From assembly GCA_910588945.1 (NCBI GenBank), contig CAJUSF010000031.1:67837-131836 (forward strand): a stretch of DNA of 64,000 nucleotides. Reading direction: 5' to 3'. This DNA is from an uncultured Eggerthellaceae bacterium (GTDB lineage: Bacteria; Actinomycetota; Coriobacteriia; Coriobacteriales; Eggerthellaceae). Below the pieces are notes generated by a model. That model was not told where the DNA came from and made no database searches. It worked only from the letters and a program-made list of their open reading frames with translations. The position numbers were made by a program, and so were the translations under genes. This document shows positions 18,817-27,652 of the stretch, piece after piece (the stretch's first letter is position 1; each line of letters begins with the position of its first letter).

Positions 18817-19032
18817 ATTCTTGCTCCTTTGTGGATATCCTGATTCGTTTTCAGTCGCATGTAAATGAATGCTTCCATTTTATCGTAAATGAGCTATCCG
18901 CAAGCAATGTGCTTCGATTGGCTGCAGGGCGTTGAAGATCTATCTTTTGGGATGCGTCAAACTCTATGGCGGCAGAAAAGAGAAGCCGCATCAGATGCAG
19001 CGTGAAGTTCTTGGGTGATGCGCGGAAATGCG

Positions 19033-19063
19033 CTGGGGCGACCAGTCAAAAAAAACGCCCCGA
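19033..19063 (-). terminator. Possible expression-platform hairpin
   Basis: On the minus strand GGGGCG and CGCCCC flank a loop that contains eight Ts. The T-run lies inside the loop rather than after the stem, so this is not a textbook terminator. It follows the cobalamin-like element closely and may be an alternative structure of it. Confidence 0.35.
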
Positions 19064-19079
19064 CCCTCGAAAAGGATGA

Positions 19080-19225
19080 ACCCACCATTCCAGGTGGGTG
19101 TTCGCAGCAGGCTTCCTGGCTTTCGTATCAACGGACACGAATCCCCATTTCACCGGCAATGTAGAACTCCCTTTTATTTAGCATCGGTCCATCGCAAAAG
19201 TGAGGGCGGGACTTATCAAAGTATA
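19080..19225 (-). promoter_or_regulatory. Cobalamin-riboswitch-like element, orphan
   Basis: Read on the minus strand, the blocks follow the order of a B12 aptamer: AAAAGGGAGTTC, then GCCGGTGAAATGGGG, a short GTCCGTTGATACG in place of the usual longer GCCACTG arm, and AAGCCAGGAAGCCTGCTG, which is one or two changes from the B12 box. A hairpin with ACCCACC and GGTGGGT arms (about 19080-19098) follows at once, where the kissing-loop or expression-platform stem would be. The aptamer core is good; its class is uncertain because the middle arm is short. The next minus-strand gene is glmM, about 260 bp on, which is not a B12 gene. Confidence 0.65.
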
Positions 19226-19352
19226 TCCGATAATGCAGAGCAATGGTGTGTGAGTTGCATGTGTTTAGAATTCGACACAATAATTCAGTGGAAAGTTCGA
19301 ACTGCTGTCATATGCTGTACGCTCGCAATGTGGTAGACAGTACGGGAAAACG

Positions 19353-19380
19353 AAAGAGGCTGCACGATGCAGCCTCTTTT
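19353..19380. terminator. Terminator downstream of pknB
   Basis: A 12-bp perfect stem (19353-19364 and 19368-19379) has a 3-base loop and short T-runs on both strands. It ends the minus-strand fha-pst-rodA-pkn transcript. Confidence 0.85.
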
Positions 19381-19401
19381 CACATGATCTTAGGTTATCC
19401 G

Positions 19402-21369
19402 TCATTCACTGGGGGTACTCGATCCGCCTGAGTATTTCCCGACGACGATCGTGATGGTTGAACCCTTCTCCACCTTTTGCTGAGCGCCGGGATCTTGGCT
19501 CAGTACCTTACCATCGGATGATTGGTCGGTGGTGTTCTCGTATCGAACGTTGACGCCGAGCCCAAGATTTCCGATCTTGTTCCTAGCGCTTGTCTCGCTC
19601 TCACCAAGCACGCCGGGTACCGTTACGCGCTCGTCAGGACGCTTCCCGTCGGAGACGACCACGGTGATCGAAGAGCCCTTCTGTAGCTTTGTGCCAGAGG
19701 TGGGGGACTGTGATAGAACGATATCAGCCGATACGCTGTCGCTATATTCGCGGCTTCCCTCGACGAGGACGAATCCTGCGGATTCAGCCTTGGAGCGCGC
19801 GGCTTGGATGCTCAGACCCTTGAGATCAGGAACCTCTTCGTTGTTGGAGCCTTGTGACACGACGAGGTTAACCTTCGTTCCCACTTTGGCTTTGGAGCCT
19901 GCGGTAGGATCTTGGCTCATGATCTTGCCCTCTTCGATATCGTCGCTGTATTCTTTCGCAGTGTCCCCAACGGTGAATCCTGCGGTAGCGAGCGCCTTGC
20001 GCGCCTGATCGACGGTCATGTTCTTCACATCGGGCACATCGACTTCCACTGTGCCTTGTGCAACATCAAGTGTGACGGTCGAGCCCTTGGGCGCCTGCGA
20101 GCCTGCCTTCGGGTCTTGGTTCAGCACTGTGCCGGGAGCTGCAGTGTCGTCGGTTACGTTGTTGATCTTCACTTGGAAGCCGGCATCCTCAAGTGTTTGC
20201 TGCGCGGCCTCTGCCGGCTGGTTCACGACGTCGGGAACCTCGATGCGCTCTCCACCGAGTCCGAATGCGAACACGGCTCCGATGATCGCGATGGCAAGCA
20301 CAGCAACTACAGCGATGATGATGTTGCGTTTCTTTTTCTTAGCCGCTTCGGCTTCATCGTCGTTGTTGCCGCGATAGGTCTGACTTGGGGCGGCATGCGA
20401 TCCGCGTGTGGCGTTCATGGCCTGAGTGACCGGCATTACCTGCGTCTCGCCCATACCAGCGCCTGCCGCAGCGCCTATCGGGGCGATCACCTGTGTCTGC
20501 GCGCTCGTAAAACCGTTGTTTGCTCCTGCGACAGGACGACCAGCCAGATAGTTGTTCAGAGCCAATCGCATATCGTTGGCGGTAGCGAAACGACGAGAGG
20601 GATCCTTTTCCATGGCCCTCATGATGATGGCCTCAAGATCCGGATCGATGTCGGGGTTGAACTCGTGCGGCGCTGGCGGAATGTCCTGTACCTGCATCAA
20701 TGCAACACTGACCGCATCGGGCCCGTCGAATGGAAGCGTCCCTGTGACAGCTTCATATAACACAATGCCTAGCGAATAGACATCGGATGTCGCGGTGAGG
20801 TCCTTGCCTTGAGCCTGCTCGGGCGAGGCGTAGTGCGCGGTACCGAGCACGGTTTGGGTCTTATCGGAAGTGGAGTTCTTTGCGCGTGCGATCCCGAAGT
20901 CCATGACCTTAACGTTGCCATCAGGCTGAACCATGATGTTTTGTGGCTTGATATCGCGATGAATGATATCTTGCTTGTGTGCGACAGTGAGAGCTTGGCA
21001 CACCTGCGCGCCGATCTCGGCAGCCTTGCGCTGGTTGATCGGACCTCGCTGTTGGATGGCAGTCTTAAGATCGGAGCCGCGGATATACTCCATCACGATG
21101 AAATAAGTGTCATCATCGTGGCCCCAGTCATAAACATTAACGATATAAGGGCTTTGAAGATTGGCCGCCGCAGCAGCTTCTTGGCGGAAGCGCCGCGCGA
21201 AATCGGGATCTTCGGCGTATTGCGGGAGCATGACCTTAATAGCCACTATTCTCCCCAAAACGCTGTCTTGAGCGCTGTAGACCTCAGCCATGCCGCCGAT
21301 GCCGATACGCTCGCCTACTTCATAGCGGCCGCTGAAAACTCTGCCTGTCATAGGTCCGCGTCCAGTCAT
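19402..21369 (-). CDS. pknB: Ser/Thr protein kinase with four PASTA domains
   Basis: Membrane kinase that senses peptidoglycan fragments or lipid II and phosphorylates growth and division proteins. The cytoplasmic kinase domain (about residues 10-270) has the glycine loop GIGGMAEVYSA, catalytic Lys in VAIKVMLP, HRDIKPQN and DFG. A linker leads to one membrane helix (about 345-370), then four PASTA repeats, each starting near a VPDV/VPDL/VPGV motif. The frame opens at 21387, but ATG 21369 follows TGGAGGAAATACT and gives the family start. It is the last gene of the cluster. Only one kinase is present here, where many actinobacteria have pknA and pknB side by side. Confidence 0.95.
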   Translation of the reverse strand: MTGRGPMTGRVFSGRYEVGERIGIGGMAEVYSAQDSVLGRIVAIKVMLPQYAEDPDFARRFRQEAAAAANLQSPYIVNVYDWGHDDDTYFIVMEYIRGSDLKTAIQQRGPINQRKAAEIGAQVCQALTVAHKQDIIHRDIKPQNIMVQPDGNVKVMDFGIARAKNSTSDKTQTVLGTAHYASPEQAQGKDLTATSDVYSLGIVLYEAVTGTLPFDGPDAVSVALMQVQDIPPAPHEFNPDIDPDLEAIIMRAMEKDPSRRFATANDMRLALNNYLAGRPVAGANNGFTSAQTQVIAPIGAAAGAGMGETQVMPVTQAMNATRGSHAAPSQTYRGNNDDEAEAAKKKKRNIIIAVVAVLAIAIIGAVFAFGLGGERIEVPDVVNQPAEAAQQTLEDAGFQVKINNVTDDTAAPGTVLNQDPKAGSQAPKGSTVTLDVAQGTVEVDVPDVKNMTVDQARKALATAGFTVGDTAKEYSDDIEEGKIMSQDPTAGSKAKVGTKVNLVVSQGSNNEEVPDLKGLSIQAARSKAESAGFVLVEGSREYSDSVSADIVLSQSPTSGTKLQKGSSITVVVSDGKRPDERVTVPGVLGESETSARNKIGNLGLGVNVRYENTTDQSSDGKVLSQDPGAQQKVEKGSTITIVVGKYSGGSSTPSE

Positions 21370-21488
21370 AGTATTTCCTCCACACATACTTTGTTTCTGT
21401 TTATATTCCGTTTGAATGCGTAGTCTCTAAAGGATAACGCATTTATCGTCATAATTCGATATCTAAAGGGTCTCATTTTGTCGCCTTC

Positions 21489-24260
21489 CTACTGTCCGCC
21501 CGCAACGGACAGAGCGGTTTGAAAGACATTTTTAACCCTATATGCCGCAGATGTTTCTTCTCCGGCTTCTTCAAGCATAAGAGCTATGACGACATTTTTG
21601 GAGCTATCGGCGTTCATGATGCCAACAAACCAGCTGTTCGATGCACGGCCTTCATTTTCAGCAGTGCCTGTCTTGCCGGCTATTACGGTTCCGGGGACGG
21701 AGGCTAGTGTTCCTGTACCTTCTTTCACAACGCCTTTCATGCATTCGAGAACGCGGCTTGCTGTAGCGGCATCAGTTGCTTGCTTCCAGCGCGTTGGATT
21801 GGCGCTAAAGCTTCGTTCTCCGTTTGCGTTGTAGATGCCTTCGACGAGGTAGGGATCCATGATGTTGCCATCGTTTGCGATGGCGCAACCGACAAGCGCC
21901 ATCTCAAGAACAGTGGCCTGTGGGCCTGCTGGGCTTTCGTGCTCGCCTACGGGCTCGCCTGATGCTGCCCAAGCGGTTTCCCACGTGGTCATTTCAGATG
22001 GGACTGGCATAAGAGAGGATTTCACTGGAAGCTCAAAGTCGGTCTCGGATCCGAATCCGAAGGCATTGGCACCGCTCACGAGCCTCTCTGCTCCCAGCTC
22101 AACACCGATCTGGCCGAAAACAACGTTGGAGGAAACTTCAAAAGCGCGCTCAACAGTGATATCACCGAAGTTTTTGTCGTGGACGTTAGTGACAGGTGCG
22201 TTTCCGATATCCATGGATGCCGGGGATTCATAGATACTGTCCTCTGTTGTAATCCCGTCTTTGAGAGCGGAGGACAACGTTACGATCTTGAATGTAGAGC
22301 CGGGGGAGTAGAGGGCTTGAGTGGCTCTGTTCAAGAGCACGGAAGACTCGCCAGATGTTGCCTCGGCCGCCTCTTTCATGATGCTGTCGATATCTTGGGC
22401 GTTGTAGGTGGGAGAAGACGCGAGAGCGAGCACGGCACCTGTCTGCGGGTCGATCGCCACGCATGCGCCTGAATATCCCTCGAGCGCATTTTGCGCAGCC
22501 TCTTGAATCTTCGAGTTTATAGTGAGCTTCACATCGTTTCCGGGCGATGAGATGCCTGCGAGTGAGTTGATGACATCGGTCCAGCTGGCGTAGTTCTGCG
22601 AACCTTTGAGCGTTTCGTTCATCGAGGCTTCGATCCCGCTCGTGCCGAACTTCTCCGAATAGTAACCTACGATGTGCGAGGCGAGGTTACCGGCTGGATA
22701 TTGCCGGACGAATTTTCCGTCCTCACCCTCGATCGACTCTGCGAGTACGACGCCGTCGTATGTGGATATGGTGCCACGTTCGTTGCTAGCTTCTTTGGCG
22801 ATAGTGTGCCCGTTGCCCGGCATGTTTCGGTACTCGTCTGCGTTGATGACCATTATGAATGTCAGATTGGCAACCAACAGTGCGAACAGTGCGGAGAAGA
22901 CGATCATCGTGTTCGTGAGGCGTTTGCCAAGCGACACACGTCCAAGAACGCTGTTTGCATGAAGCGAGGTCTGGGTGGCGTTCGACATCTCTTTGCCGAT
23001 GCCTGTAGCTTCGTCGCCTACGCGTAGCAGAAGCGCCACGATGATGAATCCAGCTAAAAGCGATGAGCCGCCTTGACTGATAAAGGGAAGCGTGATGCCT
23101 GTGAGCGGGATGAGACGCGTGACGCCGCCGACGATGATGAAGGCCTGCAAGATCACGATAGATGTGGTACCCACCGCGATGAATGAGCTGACGTCAGACT
23201 TGGCGCGCGCTGCGGTGAGGATTCCCCTGATGGCGAAGCAGAGATAAAGCAGTAGCACGCCTGATGCGCCGAGAAGACCGGTTTCTTCTCCTATGGCGGA
23301 GAAGATGAAGTCGCTTTCCACATAAGGGATGACATCGGACATTCCGCGTCCGATGCCGACACCGAAAAGATCGCCATCAGCCAGAGAGAAGATGCTCTGC
23401 ACGAGCTGATAGCCGCTGTTTTGTGCATCAGCGAACGGATCGAGCCAGATATCGACTCGGGTTTGTACGTGGGAGAACATGAAGAAAAGCAGCACAGCCG
23501 CAACGCCTGCGAGAAGAACGCCGCAGATCACATAGAACTTCTTTCCCGTTGCCACATAGAGCATGACGAGAAACACGAGGAACAAAACGAGCGCGCTGCC
23601 GAGATCCTTTTCGAGCACAACGATGAGAAACGCCAACGCCCACATAGCCAGAAGCGGAATCAGCGTGGGAAGGGAAGGCAAGTTAAATGGCCCCACCTTC
23701 CAAGTGAATACCGAGAGCATTTCGCGGTTTTGAGCGAGATAGGCCGCTAGGAATAAGACAATGCATATCTTGGCTATCTCACCGGGCTGGAATGAGAAGC
23801 CTGCCAAGCTTAACCACAGGCGGCTTCCGTTGATCTCCTGACCGATACCGGGAAGCATGGGAGATAGCAGCAAAAGCACACCGACGATCATCAGTGTGTA
23901 TTTGTAGCTGGAAAGTCGGTCGATGTTGCGAACCAGCAATAAGACGAGTACGAGCATCGCAACGCCTGCGAACATCCATATGAGCTGACGCGGTGCGGCG
24001 TTGGGTGCAAGCCGTGTTACGAACGCGATTCCGATGCCCGAAAGCGCGAACGTGATCGGCAAGAGGGCTGGATCAGAGTTGGGTGCAAGCTTTCGTATGG
24101 CGAAATGCGCTATGAGAAATGCCGCAAATATGCCGATGGGCACGCCGAGCGTGTTGAACGAGATGGCCTGTCCGCCTGTGACGACCAGCATGGCGAAAAG
24201 CACGATCACGATCGGCGCCGCCACGCAGAGCAGCAAGAGCTCCAGATTGCGCCTAGACAT
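21489..24260 (-). CDS. SEDS glycosyltransferase fused to class B penicillin-binding protein (RodA-PbpA fusion)
   Basis: One 923-residue chain joins two cell-wall enzymes usually made separately. Residues 1-415 are a SEDS polymerase with about ten membrane helices; the likely catalytic Asp317 lies in PYVESDFIFSAIGEE. After a linker of about 35 residues a further membrane helix (about 450-472) leads to a class B PBP: transpeptidase SxxK at Ser655-Lys658 (GSTFK), SSN at 710-712 and KTGT at 863-866. All motifs are intact and there is no frameshift, so it should both polymerise and crosslink peptidoglycan. It sits where rodA and pbpA stand in other actinobacteria, overlaps pstP by 8 bp and precedes pknB. 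Confidence 0.95.
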   Translation of the reverse strand: MSRRNLELLLLCVAAPIVIVLFAMLVVTGGQAISFNTLGVPIGIFAAFLIAHFAIRKLAPNSDPALLPITFALSGIGIAFVTRLAPNAAPRQLIWMFAGVAMLVLVLLLVRNIDRLSSYKYTLMIVGVLLLLSPMLPGIGQEINGSRLWLSLAGFSFQPGEIAKICIVLFLAAYLAQNREMLSVFTWKVGPFNLPSLPTLIPLLAMWALAFLIVVLEKDLGSALVLFLVFLVMLYVATGKKFYVICGVLLAGVAAVLLFFMFSHVQTRVDIWLDPFADAQNSGYQLVQSIFSLADGDLFGVGIGRGMSDVIPYVESDFIFSAIGEETGLLGASGVLLLYLCFAIRGILTAARAKSDVSSFIAVGTTSIVILQAFIIVGGVTRLIPLTGITLPFISQGGSSLLAGFIIVALLLRVGDEATGIGKEMSNATQTSLHANSVLGRVSLGKRLTNTMIVFSALFALLVANLTFIMVINADEYRNMPGNGHTIAKEASNERGTISTYDGVVLAESIEGEDGKFVRQYPAGNLASHIVGYYSEKFGTSGIEASMNETLKGSQNYASWTDVINSLAGISSPGNDVKLTINSKIQEAAQNALEGYSGACVAIDPQTGAVLALASSPTYNAQDIDSIMKEAAEATSGESSVLLNRATQALYSPGSTFKIVTLSSALKDGITTEDSIYESPASMDIGNAPVTNVHDKNFGDITVERAFEVSSNVVFGQIGVELGAERLVSGANAFGFGSETDFELPVKSSLMPVPSEMTTWETAWAASGEPVGEHESPAGPQATVLEMALVGCAIANDGNIMDPYLVEGIYNANGERSFSANPTRWKQATDAATASRVLECMKGVVKEGTGTLASVPGTVIAGKTGTAENEGRASNSWFVGIMNADSSKNVVIALMLEEAGEETSAAYRVKNVFQTALSVAGGQ

Positions 24261-25494
24261 CGCCGCCCTCCTCGGTATCTACATCAGGGGCATCCGATCG
24301 CGCTGCGGTGTTGTCGGCTTCAGAATCGGTGTTGTCCGCGTCTGCGGCAGGATGCTGGTTCCCTGTGTCCTGCCTATAGCCGTTCACGAGATTGCGTGCG
24401 TCTTGGATGGAATCGCAGCGTATGTCCTCAGAACGGATGCGCCGTGCGGTTCCGGGTTGGATGTCGTCAAGGTTCACATCGCTCACTTCATCAAGCCGCG
24501 AGAACGACATGCCTGCAATATCGCCGGGGATGCCTTGATAGATGGCCACGCGACCATCCACTTCACCGAGATAAGCGGAGTTGGATACGAGCACGTTGAA
24601 GCCGATCGCGGCGGCAAGCAGTATGGCCACCAAAGCGGTGATGATGATGCCGGCTGTGAGCTTGGCCTTTCGCGTCACCTTTTTCATCTTACGCTCGGAT
24701 ATCACAGTGGCATCCACTACGATGACGGTGATGTTGTCGGCGCCACCCGCATCAAGAGCTGCCTTGACTAGGCGATCTGCTGCTTTTTGTGGGTCGGGCG
24801 TGCGGCTCAAGATGTCTGCGATCTTATCGTCGCGAACCATTGAGTAGAGCCCATCGGAGCAAAGCATCAACCTGTCGCCGGAATGTATGTTGAGCTCATA
24901 CATGTCAGGCTCAACGCGCGGGTCGAGCCCAAGCGCGCGTGTGATGTAGGAACGCCATGGGTGATTGTATGCCTCTTGCGGGGTGATCTCTCCGCTATCC
25001 ACAAGATCTGCCACCAGCGAATGATCACGAGTGATTTGCTGAAGCGCGCCAGCATGTAGAAGATAGGCTCTCGAATCGCCCACCTGAGCGATCGTGAGGC
25101 GTTCGTCTTCAAGTATGGCCGCCGTGCATGTGGTGCCCATCCCTTCGCGGCCTTCGCCTTCATGAACCGCATGTATTATAGAGACGTTGGCTTCCTCGAC
25201 CGCAAGTTTTAAGCCCTTCGCATCGGTTTCGCGGGGGGCACGCGCCGCCAGCACGCGGACTGCGATATCGGAGGCCACTTCACCGGCCTTGTGCCCTCCC
25301 ATGCCATCGCACACGGCGAAAAGGGGAGGCCGTACGAGCAGGCTGTCTTCGTTGTGCTCACGCACGTAGCCCACATCGGTCTTGCTGCCGACGTTTTTGG
25401 CGGTCCTAGATACGCCTAGATTCAAGCGCGATGAGATGGTTTGCGAACCGCCCTGTTCATGATCGTATGTTAAATGGTTGAACTCGGACATCAT
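24253..25494 (-). CDS. pstP: PP2C-family Ser/Thr phosphatase
   Basis: Removes phosphates placed by PknB. The catalytic PP2C domain covers residues 30-265: metal-binding Asp in VCDGMGGHKAGE, GTTCTAAIL, VGDSRAYLL and LCSDGLYSMV, and a final Asp in ADNITVIVVD. One membrane helix (about 280-305) is followed by an extracytoplasmic tail of about 100 residues ending in an acidic stretch; other PstP proteins have the same topology. The start overlaps the fhaB stop (ATGA) and the end overlaps the fusion gene, so all are co-translated. Confidence 0.94.
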   Translation of the reverse strand: MMSEFNHLTYDHEQGGSQTISSRLNLGVSRTAKNVGSKTDVGYVREHNEDSLLVRPPLFAVCDGMGGHKAGEVASDIAVRVLAARAPRETDAKGLKLAVEEANVSIIHAVHEGEGREGMGTTCTAAILEDERLTIAQVGDSRAYLLHAGALQQITRDHSLVADLVDSGEITPQEAYNHPWRSYITRALGLDPRVEPDMYELNIHSGDRLMLCSDGLYSMVRDDKIADILSRTPDPQKAADRLVKAALDAGGADNITVIVVDATVISERKMKKVTRKAKLTAGIIITALVAILLAAAIGFNVLVSNSAYLGEVDGRVAIYQGIPGDIAGMSFSRLDEVSDVNLDDIQPGTARRIRSEDIRCDSIQDARNLVNGYRQDTGNQHPAADADNTDSEADNTAARSDAPDVDTEEGGDV

Positions 25495-25904
25495 TCATAC
25501 CTGACCCTTATGGTCACATCTCCGATGTTCACGACATCTTTGCCTTTGAGCGCAACAGGTTCAGCGATCCTGTTGCCATTGACGGCGGTGCCATTTCTGG
25601 ATCCGAGATCCTCAAGAAAAAGGCTTTTCCCCATGAGCTGGAAGCGTGCATGGCGTCCGGAGACGAATCCGTTACCGATCACGATATCCGCGCCCGGAGC
25701 GCGCCCTACAACTACCGCTCCATGTACAGGGATGTTTACGCCCTCAAGCTCGGCCGGACCGTTTTCCACGGTGAGGTTCCAAGACTTCTCCTTTTTGTTG
25801 GAGCCCTTCACAAGGCCGATTCCTGTGCGCACGATGGCGAACAGGAACAGGTAGAGAAGGGCAACGAAAAGAAGCCTTGCTATCAAAAGAATTACATCGA
25901 TCAT
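25491..25904 (-). CDS. fhaB: FHA-domain protein FhaB
   Basis: A 137-residue protein with an N-terminal membrane helix (residues 3-32) and a C-terminal cytoplasmic FHA domain that binds phosphothreonine: VVVGRAPGADIVIGNGFVSG, RHARF and the SRNGTAVNGNRI block. In mycobacteria the orthologue (FipA/FhaB) is a substrate of the kinases and acts at the division site. It lies between fhaA and pstP in the conserved order and overlaps the pstP start by four bases. Confidence 0.93.
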   Translation of the reverse strand: MIDVILLIARLLFVALLYLFLFAIVRTGIGLVKGSNKKEKSWNLTVENGPAELEGVNIPVHGAVVVGRAPGADIVIGNGFVSGRHARFQLMGKSLFLEDLGSRNGTAVNGNRIAEPVALKGKDVVNIGDVTIRVRYE

Positions 25905-25925
25905 CTGAGTGCTTCGCGCCTTTCG

Positions 25926-26921
25926 CTAGCTCAATAGCTGGAATTCCAGCTCTGTGGTTCCAAGACGGATCATATCCGCATCGCGAAGCGGCGAGGCGGA
26001 TATCTTGCGCCCATTGAGAAACAGGCCGTTTGTGGAATCGAGGTCGTTTATTATCCATGAACCGTCATCGTTGAGAAAGATCTCGGCGTGTTGACGCGAG
26101 ACGTTGATGTCGGGGACCACGATCTCGTTTTCCGATTCGCGACCGATTGTCTGCAGCTGCCCGGTGAGTACATATGCGATGTCGCGCGCTTCATCGTAGA
26201 GATAAGCATCGAGCGGGCTTATCTCGGTCTCGGTGTTATTGCTGCTGAATTCGCTAGCCTTGGCGGCTACGGTCTCAGGAGCCACAAGAGGCGAATCCGG
26301 TTCATTGAAGTCCTCGAAGGTATACGAGGTGTTAACGACAGCATTTGCGGCGGCCGCATGCGACGGACGCGCCGGGTGTGCGGCGCTTTTCGATGCGTGA
26401 CGCCTTTGAGGTCTTGCACTTGAAGGTGGTGCACCTGCACCTGCAAGCGATGCTGCGCCTGCGCCTGCAAGTGCTACAGCGCCGGATCTGGGGGAGTTGT
26501 TCGCAAGTCCATAGCGGGCCATCTCCTCGTTTCTGAGCTTCATGATGATCGGCGCGGCCACCATTTCGGCTACGACATCGAATTTGCCGCGCTTGAGCTC
26601 GGGATCGGCAATGAAGCGAACAAGCGGCTGCCCATCCATGACAAGGCCGAGCTCTGACGCTTTCGCGCGCAGGAATGTCTCGGTCTCGCCGGCAAGGGTC
26701 GGGTAGTAACCCATCATGCGTGCGTCGTCTTCAGCGCTTACGAGTACCGTATATAAAGTAGGCGCATACTGATTTCCTGCGCCGACCACTTTCTCTCGGC
26801 GCATCTGCTTTTCGGCCTTCTTCGCTATCTGTACGGGCGAAAGAGTAGATCCGCCCATTCTCTCGGCAGCGCCTTCGACCGTATCTTCCATCTTTCCTTC
26901 GAATTTCGAAAGGAACCCCAT
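25926..26921 (-). CDS. fhaA: FHA-domain protein FhaA (DUF3662)
   Basis: First gene of the growth-signalling cluster. Residues 1-125 are the DUF3662 domain (GFLSKFEGKMEDTVEGAAER, then MRREKVVGAGNQYAPTLYTV). A low-complexity Ala/Ser/Pro linker follows (about 145-240), and the C-terminal 95 residues are an FHA domain (TIGRESENEIVVPDINVSRQ, STNGLFLNGRKI). It is cytoplasmic with no membrane segment. In mycobacteria FhaA binds phosphorylated MviN and slows lipid II flipping. The start is followed by the family N-terminus. Confidence 0.94.
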   Translation of the reverse strand: MGFLSKFEGKMEDTVEGAAERMGGSTLSPVQIAKKAEKQMRREKVVGAGNQYAPTLYTVLVSAEDDARMMGYYPTLAGETETFLRAKASELGLVMDGQPLVRFIADPELKRGKFDVVAEMVAAPIIMKLRNEEMARYGLANNSPRSGAVALAGAGAASLAGAGAPPSSARPQRRHASKSAAHPARPSHAAAANAVVNTSYTFEDFNEPDSPLVAPETVAAKASEFSSNNTETEISPLDAYLYDEARDIAYVLTGQLQTIGRESENEIVVPDINVSRQHAEIFLNDDGSWIINDLDSTNGLFLNGRKISASPLRDADMIRLGTTELEFQLLS

Positions 26922-27181
26922 GGCTCACTCCTTGCTGTGTTTCGACGATTACGTAGGTTTCAAGCCATAATCCGTATAATCATGCCATATTTGGGCAAAA
27001 GATGCTATCTGGCAACAAATGGACAAATGAGGTCACGACGCTGCTATCATGGTCTATGAGATAGAAGACGGCACTGCCATACACTGCGCTTTGTGCGTAA
27101 TTTGTCATCATCGGCGGGTGCCGCAAAGAGCTTTGATAAGTCTTGCTTACGATATTGTAAGCCGATAAGGGAAGGTGAATC

Positions 27182-27652
27182 ATGTATAAGAAGCTTTTGG
27201 TACCCTACGACAATTCCGAATCATCCCGTCATGCTCTGGAAAATGCGATTGATCTGGCGAATGGCATTGCCGATGCCCGCATCACCGTTTTAAACGTCGT
27301 TGAGTGGCATGACTACAATGCCGAGACGTTCAAGATCGCAGCACGCATGTCAGGTGTGGTCGGCGATTCGCTCGACATGAACGCTATTTCCGAGATCGGA
27401 AGCGAAGCTGAGGCACACGAGATGGAGCGGATCAGGGCTGATATTGCGGATATAGTAGGAGATATGGATAACGTGGATATCGCTATCGTGAATGGGTCTC
27501 CGCACGATACCATCGTGGCGTATGCGTCTGATATGGACTATGACTGCATCGTGATGGGGCATCGCGGCATGGGTCTTATCCGAGGGATGCTAGGCTCAGT
27601 GGCTTTCTCGGTGCTTAATAAGGCGAATCGTCCGGTTCTGGTCGTCAAGTAG
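27182..27652 (+). CDS. Universal stress protein, UspA family
   Basis: Single-domain cytoplasmic USP of 156 residues. It starts MYKKLLVPYDNSESSRHALE and carries the nucleotide-binding loop GHRGMGLIRGMLGSV near the C-terminus, so it likely binds ATP. Such proteins respond to starvation or stress. AAGGGAAGGTG precedes the ATG. The stop codon is immediately followed by the ATG of the next protease gene with no spacer, which suggests shared transcription and translational coupling. Confidence 0.92.
   Translation: MYKKLLVPYDNSESSRHALENAIDLANGIADARITVLNVVEWHDYNAETFKIAARMSGVVGDSLDMNAISEIGSEAEAHEMERIRADIADIVGDMDNVDIAIVNGSPHDTIVAYASDMDYDCIVMGHRGMGLIRGMLGSVAFSVLNKANRPVLVVK

Larger units (their letters stand above)
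18817..19401. other. Intergenic region, glmM to pknB
   Basis: This 585-bp gap precedes glmM on the minus strand. It holds the pknB terminator (19353-19380), a cobalamin-riboswitch-like element (about 19080-19225, minus), a G+C hairpin with an internal T-run near 19033-19062, and about 200 bp before glmM with a possible promoter (TTGCTT and ATAAAA about 18 bp apart, minus strand, near 18880-18905). I find no protein-coding gene with a ribosome-binding site. Confidence 0.6.

Noticed and set aside
18851..18991. 46-codon minus-strand frame between the cobalamin-like element and glmM
   Set aside because: No ribosome-binding site, no homology recognised, and the probable glmM promoter overlaps it.
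19028..19336. Plus-strand 102-codon frame
   Set aside because: It lies antisense to the cobalamin-like element; composition and start context do not support a gene.
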